The notes: generated from the sequence alone by a model not told the origin. Positions 22,373 through 35,284 are shown, counted from the first letter of the stretch. The stretch: DNA of 64,000 bases from Fragilariopsis cylindrus CCMP1102 (GCA_900095095.1 FMBT01000306.1:124001-188000), one strand, 5' to 3'. Translations and numbers: made by a program.

Positions 22373-24339
22373 CTAGTAGGAAGACGCATCTTCACCAGCG
22401 CCATTGTTTTTTCTTTCGTCTTGTCTCGCAGCCGCTATTAAAATAAGATAGTGTTTTCGCAATACAGAAAAAGTCATTTTATCATCGTTCGTATTAATAC
22501 TGCTGCTACCATCATCAGCCGTATCTGGATGCGACTGAAAAGCAAGGGCGTGCCATCGTTCCTTAATCATACCCGTCGTTAATCGACGATTATCTCTCGG
22601 GCTGCCGTCAATATTATTATTATCATCCTCCTCCAAGTCGGTTGCTGTTGTTGTTAGAAGTCCGAGTACTCGAGCTGATTCTATAACCTCTGGACTATAC
22701 CGACCCTGCATCCATGAAGAAAAATGGCCACCACTCGCGTGATACTTATTGGCAGCAGCAATCGTAGCTTCTTTACTTTCTTCTTCTCTCCTTGTTTCTG
22801 CTCCGGCACGCCAATTCGCAGATTCTTGAAAAGCTGTATGAATCTGATCTGCGAGAGACGAGAATGATGATGTTGTTATATCCTCTTCCGTTTTATATTC
22901 CACATTATCCTCCTCCTGATCAATACAATCGTCTTCTTCATTCCTCCCATTATCAATATCATTATCAGTATGAATATCGTTGTCATTGCCATTGTCACTG
23001 TCGTCATCGCATATAACATAAGTCTCGTGCGCCCCATCTAATTCTTGAGCACACCAAACTTCACCGAAAAGAGTTCCAGTACCAAATAGACCATGTCTTA
23101 CTACTTCGTCATTATTATTTACATTGGAATTATTATTATCATTATTACTATTACTATTTTCAAGAAAAGATGGTTGTTGTGGTTGAAAGGTGGATGGCGA
23201 TACTCGTATTATATCTGTATTCTGTATGACCGCTTCTATTTCCCTCGATAGACCATACGTTTTATTAGACCTTGAAGGTGTGCCACCATATTACTACCAT
23301 CGCAATTTCCATTACTATTACTAAAACTAACTACTACTACTGCGTAGGTTGTCGGATCAAGTGCGAATCGTGTGGGTGGAAATATATCTGCAATTTCCGT
23401 CAATCGTTGTAAGTCAAAACCAGGTAGATGATGAGATACGCCATGGACGTGTCGTCGTACGGGCCGGCCATGAGCATTGCTCCGACGCTGCGTATTATTA
23501 TTATTCTTATTATTATTAGTAAGGTCGACATTAATATCAGTATCAGTATCTACAATATTATTATCAACATCAACATCCTCATCAAACAATCCACGACTGT
23601 CACAACCACTGCCACTATTACCACTACCACTACTCGTAACAGAACCTGGAACAATTGATTCTAAAAATTTCGATGCCGCTGGTAAAGTTGATGATAAATA
23701 TTCTATTATTCTATCCACATTATCATCATTTAGGATTTGTTGCGGTGCACGTATTATGACCATATCAAGAATTGAACGATGATGATGATGACTATGATAT
23801 CCATCATTATTATTATTACTATTATTCATGCTAGTAGTAGTAGTAGTAGTAGAACCAGTATTGGTACTCGTCGTGTTTCTCGTCGTGCTCCTCATAGTTT
23901 TTCTATCTCCTACTACAACACTACCCCTATCGAGAAATACCGCTAAACGACGTAGTTGATCTGAGGCATCATCTGCACATTCTGGTTCCAATTGACAAAT
24001 AATACGTATACTATTATAATCATATAGAAGAGATGATGGCACTATTCCTCCTCCCATCGTCGTTGTCTCTGTTGTCTCTGCTGCAGTATCTAGCAACTGG
24101 TCCAAACTTAGTACGACACCATCGAAAGGAAATGATTGACGAGGAGGACGAGAGTAATTATTATATCCATGCTGAACATAATCATCATCATCACGACCGA
24201 TATTACTATTACTGATGTTTTCTAATAATCTCCTCACGGTATTATTACCAGTATTATTAAGTGACGACGATGACGACGACGATGACGAGGCAGTAGCAGC
24301 ACCGATCAGCGAGCGGTATACTCTTAGTCGTTGTATCAT
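22373..24339 (-). CDS. J-domain-like protein with long N-terminal extension, one frame break
   Basis: The ATG is at 24339 (MIQRLRVYRSLIGAATAS), which could be a mitochondrial presequence. The N-terminal part has blocks I do not recognise (FPFDGVVLSLDQLLD, IICQLEPECADDASDQLRRL, MVIIRAPQQILNDDNVDRII), separated by Ser, Thr and Asn runs. The C-terminus is J-like: ARVLGLL, MIKERWHALAFQSHPDT with the HPD motif, then FSVLRKHYLILIAAAR. The HPD motif would stimulate Hsp70 ATPase activity. The frame ends at MVYRGK near 23236, but one base more at the A4 run (about 23260-23263) gives KTYGLSREIEAVIQN. That reading stays open through LFGTGTLFGEVWCAQELDGA to the J-like end. I therefore treat it as one gene of about 655 codons. 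Confidence 0.65.
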
Positions 24340-24917
24340 CTCTCTCTCTCTCTCTCTCTTCTTCAACTTCAGCTCAGTCTAAATATTTCCTCTCCGAACC
24401 ACGTCGTCTCTCCTGTACACAATGCAAGTTTTGCCCCTTTCGGTCTTTTTTGTTTTCGTCTATATTATGATATACTCTATCAATATAATCTAGTACGAGA
24501 TGTAATCTCAAATTCTCTCGTGGACCATAAAAAAGTTAAAAGTATGACCGGTATTCCACATACCGTATACAGTATATCTTTTCGATGGATTTTGTCTCTG
24601 ATTAGTCCCGGTGAATTAAATCTGCCACGACCCAATTAATTTTTTTTGAAATTCTCTTTTTCGCAACGAGACAAATCATTTTCTGTAATAACATCCATGC
24701 CCATTTGAATCAATCATTTGATTGATGTATGTCATCGTTACTTACTACCTACAACACCACCTCCTCTGGATGACACTACCTTCTTAAACAAGGGTTTCCC
24801 TACCGTAAGCAACAGTAGAGTCCATATACCTCTGAGAAAAACAGAAATTAATCGCAAAAAAGGAAAGAAAATAATACTATTGAATTGATTGGAACAAACA
24901 ATAGAAATAAGACGACA
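24340..24917. other. Divergent intergenic region with (CT)n tract
   Basis: This region separates the J-like gene (minus) and the DAG lipase gene (plus). A (CT)n tract at about 24340-24358 sits immediately upstream of the J-gene ATG. No gene is seen. Confidence 0.5.
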
Positions 24918-27900
24918 ATGCCTGCTATCTATTTATTTGGAAAAAGAACATTATTGGGTGGAGATGATCTGCATGTACCAGCATTTGCCACTGTGATTGT
25001 ACGATTTATTCAATTGTCATGTTTAATTTTACCATTAAGTTTTTATATTTGGAAGGAAGCTATCACTTTTTCTGCTGCTATTCATAATAATAATGACGGC
25101 AACAACAACAAGAATAATTGGCCAGTTTGGAAGTATTTGTTTGATTGGTGGAATGAAATATCATCATCCTCATCATCATCATCACAATCACCACCATCCT
25201 GTACCGAATCCTATTTTTCCAGATATTATCCATTCTTATCCTCCCTGCATTTATTGTATTCCATACTATTTTGTTTATTTTCATTAGTATTAGAATATCG
25301 GATCTGGTATTGGTCCTGTCAGGGTACACCCACAATGAGACAACCACGAACTACCAAAGTCCAACAATTATTAGAACAAAAAATCAGTATCTATACGATC
25401 GTACTTGCCTTAATTCTAATCACCACGTACTACTTTGCGGCATCCTGTTTTGCAAAACCATATCATCAATGTTATATTCAAACAATATTATTTTATGATG
25501 GTACTGACGACAGTACTAATGATGGTACTGACGACAGTACTGACGACAGTACTAGAAACAGTAACAATACAATATATTGGGTAGGATCTAAATTATGGTA
25601 CGGTTTGGGTGCATTATTGGCAGTATCACAAACTGCGGAAGTCATCATTTCGACATTATTTTATGCTCGATTGAAAACATCAACAACAACAACAACAGCA
25701 GCAGCAAACAATAATAATGATATCGATGGGGATAACAATGCGACGATTATGACGACGTCTGCTATTTCTGGTGGTATTTCTCATAATCATAATCATCATC
25801 TAGGCCTGACAAGTACAGCAAGTAATAGTAGTACTGTACATCATCATGAATTAATAGAAGAATTATGGGCCGACAGGTGTCAATTATTATTTCGTTGTTT
25901 ATCAGTATCCACCTGTTTTTTATTTGGTGGACATGATTTAATTAATAATAATGCACAAAGGAATAATTCCTATCGACATGTAGCACAAGCATTAGCGGAT
26001 TATTTAGAAACAAAAGGTACCTTAGATGTAGTACCCACAGATTTAGTGACAGGACTTTTTTGTGTACAACGAATACAACGACAACGGCTGTTACAAACAT
26101 TAGTACGACGATCAGTAGTATATAACGGCGAAGAATCATCGTCATCATTGATGACATCGTCATCATTAATGACAACGACATTGACGACAACGATATCGAC
26201 TACTAATAGTGGTAATGGTAATGGTCTTGGCGGTGTGGGTGCTGGCAATGGTGCTGGCAATGGTGTGGGTCCTATCAGTATCTTAACAACATCTCACGAT
26301 ATAACCAAAACAGGTTTACGATCGAGAGCAAATAGTACCACCGATTTGGCGAGAGGACGGACAGCAACACCACCTCCTCCTCTTCCTGAAACAGCAGCAA
26401 CAACACCAACAGATACATCCGTAACGAATCAAGTAGTACATGTAGTAGTGCCGGCATTGTCATTGACACCGTCTTCGTCGTCCTTAATCCGTCCACCCCA
26501 ACAACAGCAACAACAAGAATGTCGACGACCGATTTATCGGAGACGTCATCCTTCCCCCCAAAACATCAAAAATCAAGATAATAACAAAAAAAAATCGGTA
26601 TCGACATAGATATCAGTAGTAGCAACAACAACAACAATAATAATAGCCACAATAATAATGGTTCCTTTTATCGTGCCACATCACGACAGGTATTAAACTC
26701 TAACGATCCTGTCGATGTTTCAACTCTTGAAGAAGGTGCACGGATGGCAGATTACGCTCTCTCTATTTATACGTGGATGTTATATGTATTCGTTCATCCT
26801 GTTACAGGATTTCCTCGATTAATGTGTCAACAATGTCACTGTGATACAATACCTGCTACTGTGGATAATAATTGCTGCCAATCTTGTTGCTGTTGCTGCA
26901 AAGTATGTGATATTATACGGAACCGTTCTTGGAACAGCAGCACTTCTTCTTTGTTATCATCGTCGTCATCATCATCTCCGTCTCCGATGTCTCTACGACG
27001 TCGACGAAGAACTGCTGCTACTGAACCCCATGATACTAATCATCAGCGACAGCCATTGTTTTCATCGACAACGGCACCAACGTCATCAACCATCCAAGCG
27101 CAATCTCCGTTATCGTCAGGAAATTATTTTGATCTTGATGATGATACAACGATGATCGTGAACAATGCGGTGATCCTCGTTCGGCAGGAGATAATCTATG
27201 CGAATGGCACAAACGTGCTTTACTTCTCGTGGCCGGTATTCCTGAAGCCGATTTAGTCTACGCGCAATTCAACAATCGACTTTCGTCGGTACCCTATTGC
27301 ATCATGTTAGATCATGAGCGATCTCTTGTCATATTGTCTGTTCGTGGAAGTTTGAGTTTGGAAGATGTCGTTACGATACTCTTGTCTTGCCTGAACCTTT
27401 GGATGATCTTGGAGACCGATATGGTTTTGATGGACGAGGGCAGTATTGTCATGCCGGTGTGCTAGCCTGCTTCGAAAACGTCCTCCGGGATTTACAAAGA
27501 TACGGGTGGCTGGAACGATTGCTAGAACGGGACTATCCTAATTATAACCTGCGTATCGTTGGTCACTCACTTGGGGCGGGTGTCTGTACTCTTCTTGGAT
27601 ATGTATTACGTTCAAAGTTTCCTTCTCTCAAGGTTTTTGGATTCTCGCCACCTGGTTGCACTATGACATGGGAACTAGCTACTGGTTGCGATTCATGGGC
27701 GACCACGTTCATACTAGACAACGATATCGTACCTCGCTTATCCGTCTTGGCGTTGGAAGATTTGAGAAATGAAACTCTGGAATTGATCGGTCGGATTAAG
27801 GTTCCCAAGTACAAAATCTTCGAAACTTTTCTGAAAGGCCGAGACGGTCGGAAGGGATGTTTGTATGGTAGTGACGGAAGAAATGATAGTTCGAATGCTT

Positions 27901-28352
27901 CATATTACGACGAAGATTTGGATGATTTGACACAAATTATTGACGAGACTCTGGACGACGTGCCCCGCGATACGATCTATCAACGACAGTTACAGGATTT
28001 TCTTAGAGTTCAGCACGAACGCAAGGAGGCACGTGGTGAAACCAGTCGCTTAAAACTATTTCCTCCAGGTCGAATGATACATCTACTGAAAACGGGTGAA
28101 GAAGGTGGATGTGCACATTTAATGAACAAGTGCGTGACCTGCTGTACGTCAAATTCTGGATTTGTGTACACTCCTGTTTACATTGCCAATGATGACTTGG
28201 ACGAGATCGTCGTTAACGCAACGATGGGCACTGACCATTTTATTGATCGGATGAAAGATGAATTGCACAAGACATCCAAGAACTACTCCGACCAAGGAGC
28301 AACAACAGGTGTCGATCATAATGTTGATATCGGTCATGGAACTATTGTGTAG
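24918..28352 (+). CDS. sn-1-specific diacylglycerol lipase (DAGL-like), three frame breaks
   Basis: The protein begins MPAIYLFGKRTLLGGDDLHV, matching the start of animal DAGL (MPGIVVFRRRWSVGSDDL). Four membrane segments follow between residues about 10 and 250. VVPTDLVTGLFCVQR and YALSIYTWMLYVFVHPVTGF match the DAGL region before the lipase domain. The lipase part has VAGIPEADLVYAQFNNRL, the nucleophile elbow GHSLGAG, LDNDIVPRLS (catalytic Asp region) and GTDHFIDRM (His region). DAGLs cut diacylglycerol to monoacylglycerol at membranes. The frame changes three times: at an A9 run (26586-26594), near 27160-27170 and near 27371-27380. At each, one missing base restores the expected text (for example VVTDTLVLPEPLDDLG at the last). 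Asn- and Ser-rich inserts enlarge the protein to about 1,145 residues. Confidence 0.85.
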
Positions 28353-28592
28353 TAGAATATGATATTAGCAGTAGCAGCGATTTTCACATGATAAATTACC
28401 GTAAAAAAAATCAATAAACACAAACATAGAATATCAATAACAAGTGAAATATGATGTTTTTGTGTGTGTGAATGTAAAATACAGTACTCTATTATTAATA
28501 TATATCATAAAGGATTTTTGTATGAAGTTTTTCGGTTCAATTCAATTCGATTTTCGTGTGATTTTTCCCACATTCGTTCCGTTTTTCATTGT
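28353..28592. other. Convergent intergenic region
   Basis: This short spacer lies between the DAG lipase and ATP sulfurylase 3' ends. No gene is seen. Confidence 0.5.
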
Positions 28593-30157
28593 TTACTGGT
28601 TATCTCTCAAGACCTTAACGACAGATTTGAATGCAAACCATTCAGGGATGTCTTCTCCTCCTCTAAGCATTTGTCGGAATTTAGTTCCAGACAATTTCTT
28701 TAGTTCCAGATCCTTTTCTTTGGCTTCATCAGCGGTAACGTATCCTTCGGCTTCGGTGTAGACAAGATTCAAACTTGGGACTGGTGTAACTCCGAGCTTT
28801 TCGCAGTTTGCTTTGGCAATATCTTGTGCGTCGTATGCACCGTAGTAGTCTTCACCGGTAATCGATGATTTTGATCCAGCCATATCACGTCCGATGATGA
28901 AATGAGTACATCCGAAATTCTTACGGATCATCATATGTTGGATGGCCTCACGAGGTCCAGCCATGTGCATTGAGTATGGAAGGTATTCCCAGAAAACACG
29001 GTCATTGGCAGTTTCTTCCTTAAGAACTTCGTAGGTCTTGTATCGGACGACACCAGAAATATCATCGGCTTGGGTAGGTCCACATGTAGGGTGGACAAGG
29101 ACGATACCACCTTCACCGATGAGAGGATCATCTAATGCACGGGTGAATAGTTCATAATGGGCTCTGTGGACAGGATTACGGCATTGGAAAGCAACAACAT
29201 CCTTATCATCAGGAAGATCGGCACGGACCTGTGCAGGAGTCTTACATGGGAAATCACGAACAGGTAAGTTTAATCCAGTGACTTTACCACCCATGTAGTA
29301 TTTACCACGTTCGGTGGCAACCATAAGAGTTCCAGGATGTTCTAATTCGGATGTACCGTAACATTCACGTGTTTCCTTAACCTTGTTGGGTAAGAATTTA
29401 TCAGTTAATTCAACAGTTGCGATAGCTAAATCACCCTGTTTAAGGACAATGGTTGTTCCTGGTTGTAGGGATTCATCGTCGGTATCGAAAACAACAGGTA
29501 ATCCGAAAATAGTTCCACACGGTAAGGCCATGTTATCAACAACACTTTCGTATGTTGCTTCATCCATGAATCCGGTAATAGGAGAAAATGCACCATTCAT
29601 GATAAGTTCAACGTCACACAATTGACGATCGGTTGCTTGTAATTCAACAGTTGCCTTGGCAAGTGCAGCTTCCTTTTCTTCATCAGATTTGACCATCAAA
29701 TCAACTAATTCATCAAGTCCACCGTGAACAACTTGCTTAGCCATTTGCAAAGCACTATAATTTTTTTATAAATTATGATTCATTTATTACATACAAATTC
29801 AACAGTGAATATTATATATATATATAATTTACGACGAGTATTTTTTATTTATTCAATAATTTGCAATTTAAAAAACAAGGCAAGGTAGTATTAGTTAGTG
29901 AAAATCATGATCACTTCTCATAGTCGATAAAAACAAGATGATACGTCGGACACGGACACATCGATAGTCAACGGAAGCACACTTGTATTGTACTTCGTAC
30001 TGTACGTAAAAATAACTTACGATTGGGAAACGACAGGAGCGACGGCGAATGACGAGGCAGATTTCGATGCGACGGCATTTCCTCCGAAGCGAGGAGATGA
30101 AGCGGTGAATGCCGAGGCACTGGCAGTCAAAAGAGCTACGGCGATAACGAATTTCAT
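28593..30157 (-). CDS. ATP sulfurylase (sulfate adenylyltransferase), plastid-targeted
   Basis: CDS is complement(28593-29754, 30021-30157), 432 residues, EC 2.7.7.4. It makes adenosine phosphosulfate from sulfate and ATP, the first step of sulfate assimilation. Exon 1 encodes MKFVIAVALLTASASAFTAS: a signal peptide ending in the ASAF-type motif that routes proteins to the diatom plastid. Splicing (GTAAGT donor, TTATAG acceptor) joins VVSQ to SALQMAKQ. The catalytic domain is complete, with FQCRNPVHRAHY (a variant of QTRNPxHRAH), IIGRDMAGSKSS and the C-terminal KLSGTKFRQMLRGG. No APS kinase domain is attached. The frame is intact. Confidence 0.95.
29755..30020 (-). other. Intron separating the targeting exon of ATP sulfurylase
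   Basis: This 266-bp GT-AG intron lies between the targeting-peptide exon and the catalytic exon. It contains a short (TA)n tract. Confidence 0.85.
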
Positions 30158-30679
30158 CTTGTTGTTTTATTTGGGTTTTTATTATACTCGAAGATGAGAA
30201 GAAATTATGACAGAAATGTTTGTGAATTTAGATCAAGTAAGATATTTGCAATTGACGTGAATTGTCGTCAAAAAATGCTGAAATTTCGAATTTTACCTCT
30301 TTTGTACGTTTGTCTGTGACGTTTTTCGACCTCTTGTTGAAATTAAAAAAATCCGTGGCGCGGAATGAATCTTAGCTGACATGACATCATGAGAACCATT
30401 CAATTTCATTGGTAGGCAAAAGTGCCGTCAGATCGCCATAATACGTTTTGTTGCATTCATTCTTGAGTCACTCGGGACTCGACTCATTCGACTTCTCATT
30501 TTTTATTTAGATGCGTTGTCATTTTTTCCTTTTTCATCAAGATCGGAAGAGATGTCATCAACAGCGACATCAGTCAAAATTTATATCACTCATCACCTCT
30601 TTCGATCCTTGCATTACAAGAGGCCATAGAACAAACACAATTCCAAAGAAGGTTAAGAGAGAGAGAAAGATAAAATAGA
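30158..30679. promoter_or_regulatory. Divergent promoter region, ATP sulfurylase / CDP-DAG synthase
   Basis: The 522-bp region between two divergent starts has no gene. A purine tract (GAGAGAGAGAAAG-like, about 30656-30670) lies directly before the CDP-DAG synthase ATG. Confidence 0.45.
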
Positions 30680-32143
30680 ATGACGACAACACCCATTCAC
30701 CGACGAATCGTCGTCGTCCTTACTGTGCTCGTCGTCACAATTAGTTGTTCGAATTTGGTAGATGCAATCCGATTGACAGGAGATCGGGGGCTAAAAGTGT
30801 CAACGAGAGTGACGGCTAATACGACGATAAGAAGAAGTAATAATAAGGCATTGTTACTACTAAATATACGGGGAGGAGATGACAGCGTTGTATCAGTAAT
30901 CCCTGATGCGACTTTACCGAGAGCTATAGCAGGTATGTCAGTACCAGCATTTCAATTTCAACAACAAATTAATGATAACGATAATGGCGATGGCAATGGC
31001 AATGACCTTGACGTTCGTGGTCATGTCCAGGATACAACCAATACAAATTCTGTGTCACTTACACACCCTCCTCCTTCTTCTGTTGTTACTTCGTCTCACC
31101 CTGATACTACTACCTTGCAACTTCATCATGTTTTACGACGCGAAGGAGGAGGAGAAGACGAAGCATCTGCCGATAATGTAGCAGTAGCAGCAGCAGCAGC
31201 AGTCACAGTGCCTTCACCACCAGATTTAGCAATGAAATCAGCAAAATGGAATGGATTAAAGACTCGTATTTTATCAACTATTGGGATTATATCATCATTA
31301 GGTGGATTAAGTTATTTCTTTAAAGAAGATGGATTATCAGTTTTTGTTGTTGTATTACAGGCAATGATGTATCGTGAAATGACGCGAACAATTGGTGGTG
31401 ATGATTGGGGAACAAGCTTAGCAAATGTACGAAAATATTGGTGGTTCGTAACGGCTGTTATTGCATGGAACGGACCACGTTTATATCCATGGAAACGTGG
31501 TTTATTGGAAGCAATAGCATTTACGATGACAGTATCAACTGGATTACTCACGACGATACTTGGTTTTCAATACAATCGTAACGGAAATATTGAATTTCGT
31601 GAATATATCCGACAAACTGCTGTATCATTATTTAGTGCAGCATTAGTTGTATTACCATCATCGTATTGGATAGGTACGTTAGAAGAATATGGTATGAAAT
31701 GGATTTTCTTCCCAGCAGCATTTGTTGCTATTAATGATATCATGGCATACGTGTTTGGCAAACTATTTGGTAAACATCCATTATTATCATCCATTTCACC
31801 TAATAAAACATGGGAAGGATTTATTGGTGCAGCAATTGCAACATCTGGAACTGCGTGGGTTACTTTAGCATCAGCAGCAGAATCATCATTGCCTATCATT
31901 GGACCAGGATTAGACGGTGTCACTAGATTAGATGGAATGGTATTAGCTATATTCGCTTCGCTAATTGCACCATTCGCTGGATTCTTAGCATCAGTGATCA
32001 AACGTGCGTACGGACGTAAAGATTTTGGTACATTGTTACCCGGTCATGGTGGTGTCGTTGATCGACTGGATTGTCAATTGATTTTGGCACCATTCGTATA
32101 CTTCTATCTATCCCTGTACAAGTTTGCAACAAAGACAACGTAA
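30680..32143 (+). CDS. Phosphatidate cytidylyltransferase (CDP-diacylglycerol synthase)
   Basis: The 487-residue protein has an intact frame, EC 2.7.7.41. It converts phosphatidic acid and CTP to CDP-diacylglycerol, the precursor of phosphatidylinositol, phosphatidylglycerol and cardiolipin. A hydrophobic leader (RRIVVVLTVLVVTISCSNLV) suggests entry into the secretory route or plastid. A low-complexity spacer follows (about residues 90-185). The catalytic part has multiple membrane helices, AINDIMAYVFGKLFGKHPL and SPNKTWEGFIG. It ends with the family signature KRAYGRKDFGTLLPGHGGVV and DRLDC, which bears the metal-binding Asp residues. It resembles the eukaryotic CDS1 type. Confidence 0.93.
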   Translation: MTTTPIHRRIVVVLTVLVVTISCSNLVDAIRLTGDRGLKVSTRVTANTTIRRSNNKALLLLNIRGGDDSVVSVIPDATLPRAIAGMSVPAFQFQQQINDNDNGDGNGNDLDVRGHVQDTTNTNSVSLTHPPPSSVVTSSHPDTTTLQLHHVLRREGGGEDEASADNVAVAAAAAVTVPSPPDLAMKSAKWNGLKTRILSTIGIISSLGGLSYFFKEDGLSVFVVVLQAMMYREMTRTIGGDDWGTSLANVRKYWWFVTAVIAWNGPRLYPWKRGLLEAIAFTMTVSTGLLTTILGFQYNRNGNIEFREYIRQTAVSLFSAALVVLPSSYWIGTLEEYGMKWIFFPAAFVAINDIMAYVFGKLFGKHPLLSSISPNKTWEGFIGAAIATSGTAWVTLASAAESSLPIIGPGLDGVTRLDGMVLAIFASLIAPFAGFLASVIKRAYGRKDFGTLLPGHGGVVDRLDCQLILAPFVYFYLSLYKFATKTT

Positions 32144-32689
32144 AAATAAAAGAAAGGGTGAATCATACCACATGTTTTATTGATTTGATCTTGTTGCTAC
32201 TACCGTTGTTCATAAAATAATAGCTAGCTAGATGTAAAAGTTTTATTTTTATTTTACAGTTTTTTCGATGCAATTTTATCTGCTAATAAAGACAATCAAA
32301 AGATATCCGTAATGATAAGGAAAAGTTGGCAGTTGTGCTAAAAGTCAAGTTAGTCTGACTTGGTTGGTGAATGACATACTAATCTTGTCAATTAAAATTG
32401 TTCCATTTTTGTTCTTGGCTTTTCCAAAAATAGAAAAAATCGTTGTACGACTAGTTCGACTCGTTTACTGAAAAACACCGTGATCCTGTCTTCATAAAAA
32501 TACACCGTACTGTAGTAAAATCTTGTGCATTTATATATTATGATACAGGAACATGGAACAACAAAACTCTTGACACAACCAACATAAAATTGAATTTGAT
32601 ACAAGTGAACGATCAACGAGTCAAGTCTTTAAAACTCACAGAGATACTCTCTTCTTAACAAAAGTTCTGAAATCTAAAAATTCACTACA
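32144..32689. other. Intergenic, no gene seen
   Basis: AT-rich spacer upstream of the ELOF1 gene with no gene and no clear element. Confidence 0.5.
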
Positions 32690-33597
32690 ATGGGACGACG
32701 TGCGAAAAAGGCTCCGGTAAGTCTAAGTTCTGGAGTTATTGGTGCTTGTTTTCGTCGACCCTTCATGTACTATTTCTACTACGAACAAACGGACAACAAA
32801 CTGTTGTGAATCGAATCACTTGATGTTTATGCATCACCAGGTATAATTTATATCAATACTGTCGATATCCGTTATTATACTCTCTCACTCATACAACACA
32901 ATGCTTTTCATTCTTCGCGAATAAATCAATCAATCGATCAAACGCCTTTGCTCTTTAATCGGCATGCGCCATTTGAAAATGATGATGTACTTAATATATG
33001 TAACATTGCAACTACGGAACAATCGAACGAACGCGAAAACAAATACTACGAAAACCGATCAAACTCTTGTAAAAAAATCTGCAAAAATGAATGAATAAAT
33101 TAATAAACAAACAAACAAACAAACAACAGGTCCAAACGAAGAAACGTGTAACATTAGCAAAACGATTTAAATGTCCATTTTGTGCTAATGAGGAAGTTGT
33201 TGAATGTAAGATGGACTTCCGTCAGGGGATTGGTAGTCTAGCATGTCGATTATGCGGTGCATCGTATCAAATGCCGATCCATCATTTGCATGAACCAGTG
33301 GATGTGTTTAGTGAATGGCTCGATGATTGTGAAGCAGCTGCACAGGGTAAACCAACAGGACAGGCTGCTGCAGCTCAAGCGGCGGCCGCTGCACAAAATG
33401 ATCAACCACAATATGATATTTCTGATGATGAGGATGATGATGATGATTTAGGTCAACCATCTGGACTAAGTAAAGGAGCGGCATCGAGTAGTAGTGCTGC
33501 AAGTGGCAAATCAAATGGGAAAAAGAGCGGAGGAGAAGCAGCTCCGACATCGTATGCTGATTTGGGATTAGACGATTCAGACGATGATTCTGATTAA
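32690..33597 (+). CDS. ELOF1: Transcription elongation factor ELOF1 (Elf1)
   Basis: Exons 32690-32716 and 33130-33597 encode 164 residues. The first exon is just nine codons, MGRRAKKAP, the conserved basic tail of Elf1. The zinc-ribbon body follows: FKCPFCANEE, KMDFRQGIGSLACRLCGASY and HEPVDVFSEWLDDCEAA. The four CxxC cysteines and EPVDVYxxWxDxCEA are Elf1 hallmarks. ELOF1 rides with RNA polymerase II through nucleosomes and helps transcription-coupled repair. Most Elf1 proteins are about 80-145 residues; here an Ala-rich, acidic tail (DISDDEDDDDDLG, YADLGLDDSDDDSD) extends the C-terminus. The frame is intact. Confidence 0.95.
32717..33129 (+). other. Long first intron of ELOF1
   Basis: At 413 bp this is the longest intron seen in the window. 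It has donor GTAAGT and acceptor AACAACAG and splits the gene after nine codons. Long first introns in short housekeeping genes often hold regulatory sequence; none was identified. Confidence 0.85.
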
Positions 33598-34659
33598 CTA
33601 CTAGTACCCCTTTGCTCAATTTAAACAAATTTATTTGTCGTCATTTCGTTATAATGATGACGAAGATAATGATGTAATACACCAACCCCCAACAACTAAC
33701 TATATAACTATCAAAACCTTAAACGCTAATATTTAATACCGAAAAGAAAAAAAATCTTTCAGTTTACTTTTTCTTCAAGCTAGCTAGAGTTGCTTGCAAA
33801 CCTGGTGTCCGTTCTGGACGAGACTAATATTTAGAATGGCAATCATAGAAAGCATGGCAATCATTAAAAAGTACTTTACCTTTTTTTAAGTATAGATTAT
33901 TTATTCTAGACCGGTATGTGTTGTCCCCCCTTTTCTTCTCCAATAGGAATGTTCGGTGCTGGTCTTCTGGATATATCATTATTGGTTTCTTTTGTCTATG
34001 TCTTCCTCCTTCTCTTACAGATTCAACAGTGTAACCACTGACGAATTTAATCGGCTCCAATTGTCCCCTTTTTTCTTCTCCAATTGACTTGTTCTGGACC
34101 ATGTTCACCCTCGTGTTTCAGCGAATTAAATTTCCTTTGAATACAAAGAAACTAATTTATTCAATTTGCGCTCATATTTTCAGATGGGATTGCTTGTGCC
34201 GGCACAATCCGACACAAATCAAATTTAAGCAGAATAATGCGAGACTCTGTATGTATCACTTGCCAAATAATAGTCCTTACGTCGATATTGTAGCGAAAGA
34301 GGAAAGACATACAGTGTATTACAAACGATACGAAGAAGAGGGACTACTTTTGAACATTTCTTGTATTGGTCAGTATCATGGTATCACCTTTGATCTTTTC
34401 AACGACCAAAAGAAGTCATTATCTGTTTACTTGATAGTATAGATATGAGCATGGTGTGGCGAATGTGTGCTTACTAGTGCACATATTCCCCCCTACGTAA
34501 AATCGAAACAAAGAATAATTAAAATTGGTATAGCTGTTATAGCAACTTTCAAATTTAAAGATAAAACTATCATAGGTTTTAAAAAAGAATCTTTTTCATA
34601 TCAACCACTTCTGGTAAATACAAAGTACATCATCTCCTTTTCGTTATAATACTTCTCCT
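33598..34659. other. Intergenic, possible gene relic
   Basis: No firm gene. The phrase CCCCTTTT(T)TCTTCTCCAAT occurs twice (about 33927 and 34065), about 135 bp apart. The minus strand at 33824-34108 and the plus strand at 34089-34442 are open for about 94 and 117 codons with reasonably mixed composition. I recognise no domain in either and see no start or splice context, so I do not call them genes. Confidence 0.45.
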
Positions 34660-35249
34660 TTAAACGTCAAATGTGAATGATTTAGCAAAATCAGGCATAC
34701 GAACGAATGGTGGATAAGTACCATCATATGGAGTCAAACTCTTCGCGTAAATATCGGTCGCAACTTCCTTATACTCAGGAGTTGCCCACTCCTTGGCCTT
34801 CATAACTTCCTTTTGAACTTCTTTACGGATACGTTTTTCTGTTTCCTTAATTTCTTCTGCTGACATAAAGTCAGCTTCCTGTAAACATGCTTTTACATGT
34901 TCCACTGGGTCACGATTCGAACGAGTAAATTCAATTTCATCACGGTTTCGATATGTTGTTCCTGGATCGGACATGGAATGACCATGATAACGGTACGTCA
35001 TCATTTCGACGTATATAGGACCATTACCAGCACCGACATACTCCTTTGCGAATTTCATACCCTCTATTACGGATAATACGTTCATACCATCAATACGTAA
35101 TCCAGGAATTGCATTCCCCATCTTGTAATAATCACTGATACTAGAGTGACGATCAATAGAGGTACCCATACCATAATGATTGTTTTCAATGCAATAGATC
35201 ATGGGCTATCATAATGTTGTATTTGTTTGTTTTGTTGCATTACATTTCG

Positions 35250-35284
<35 letters not shown>

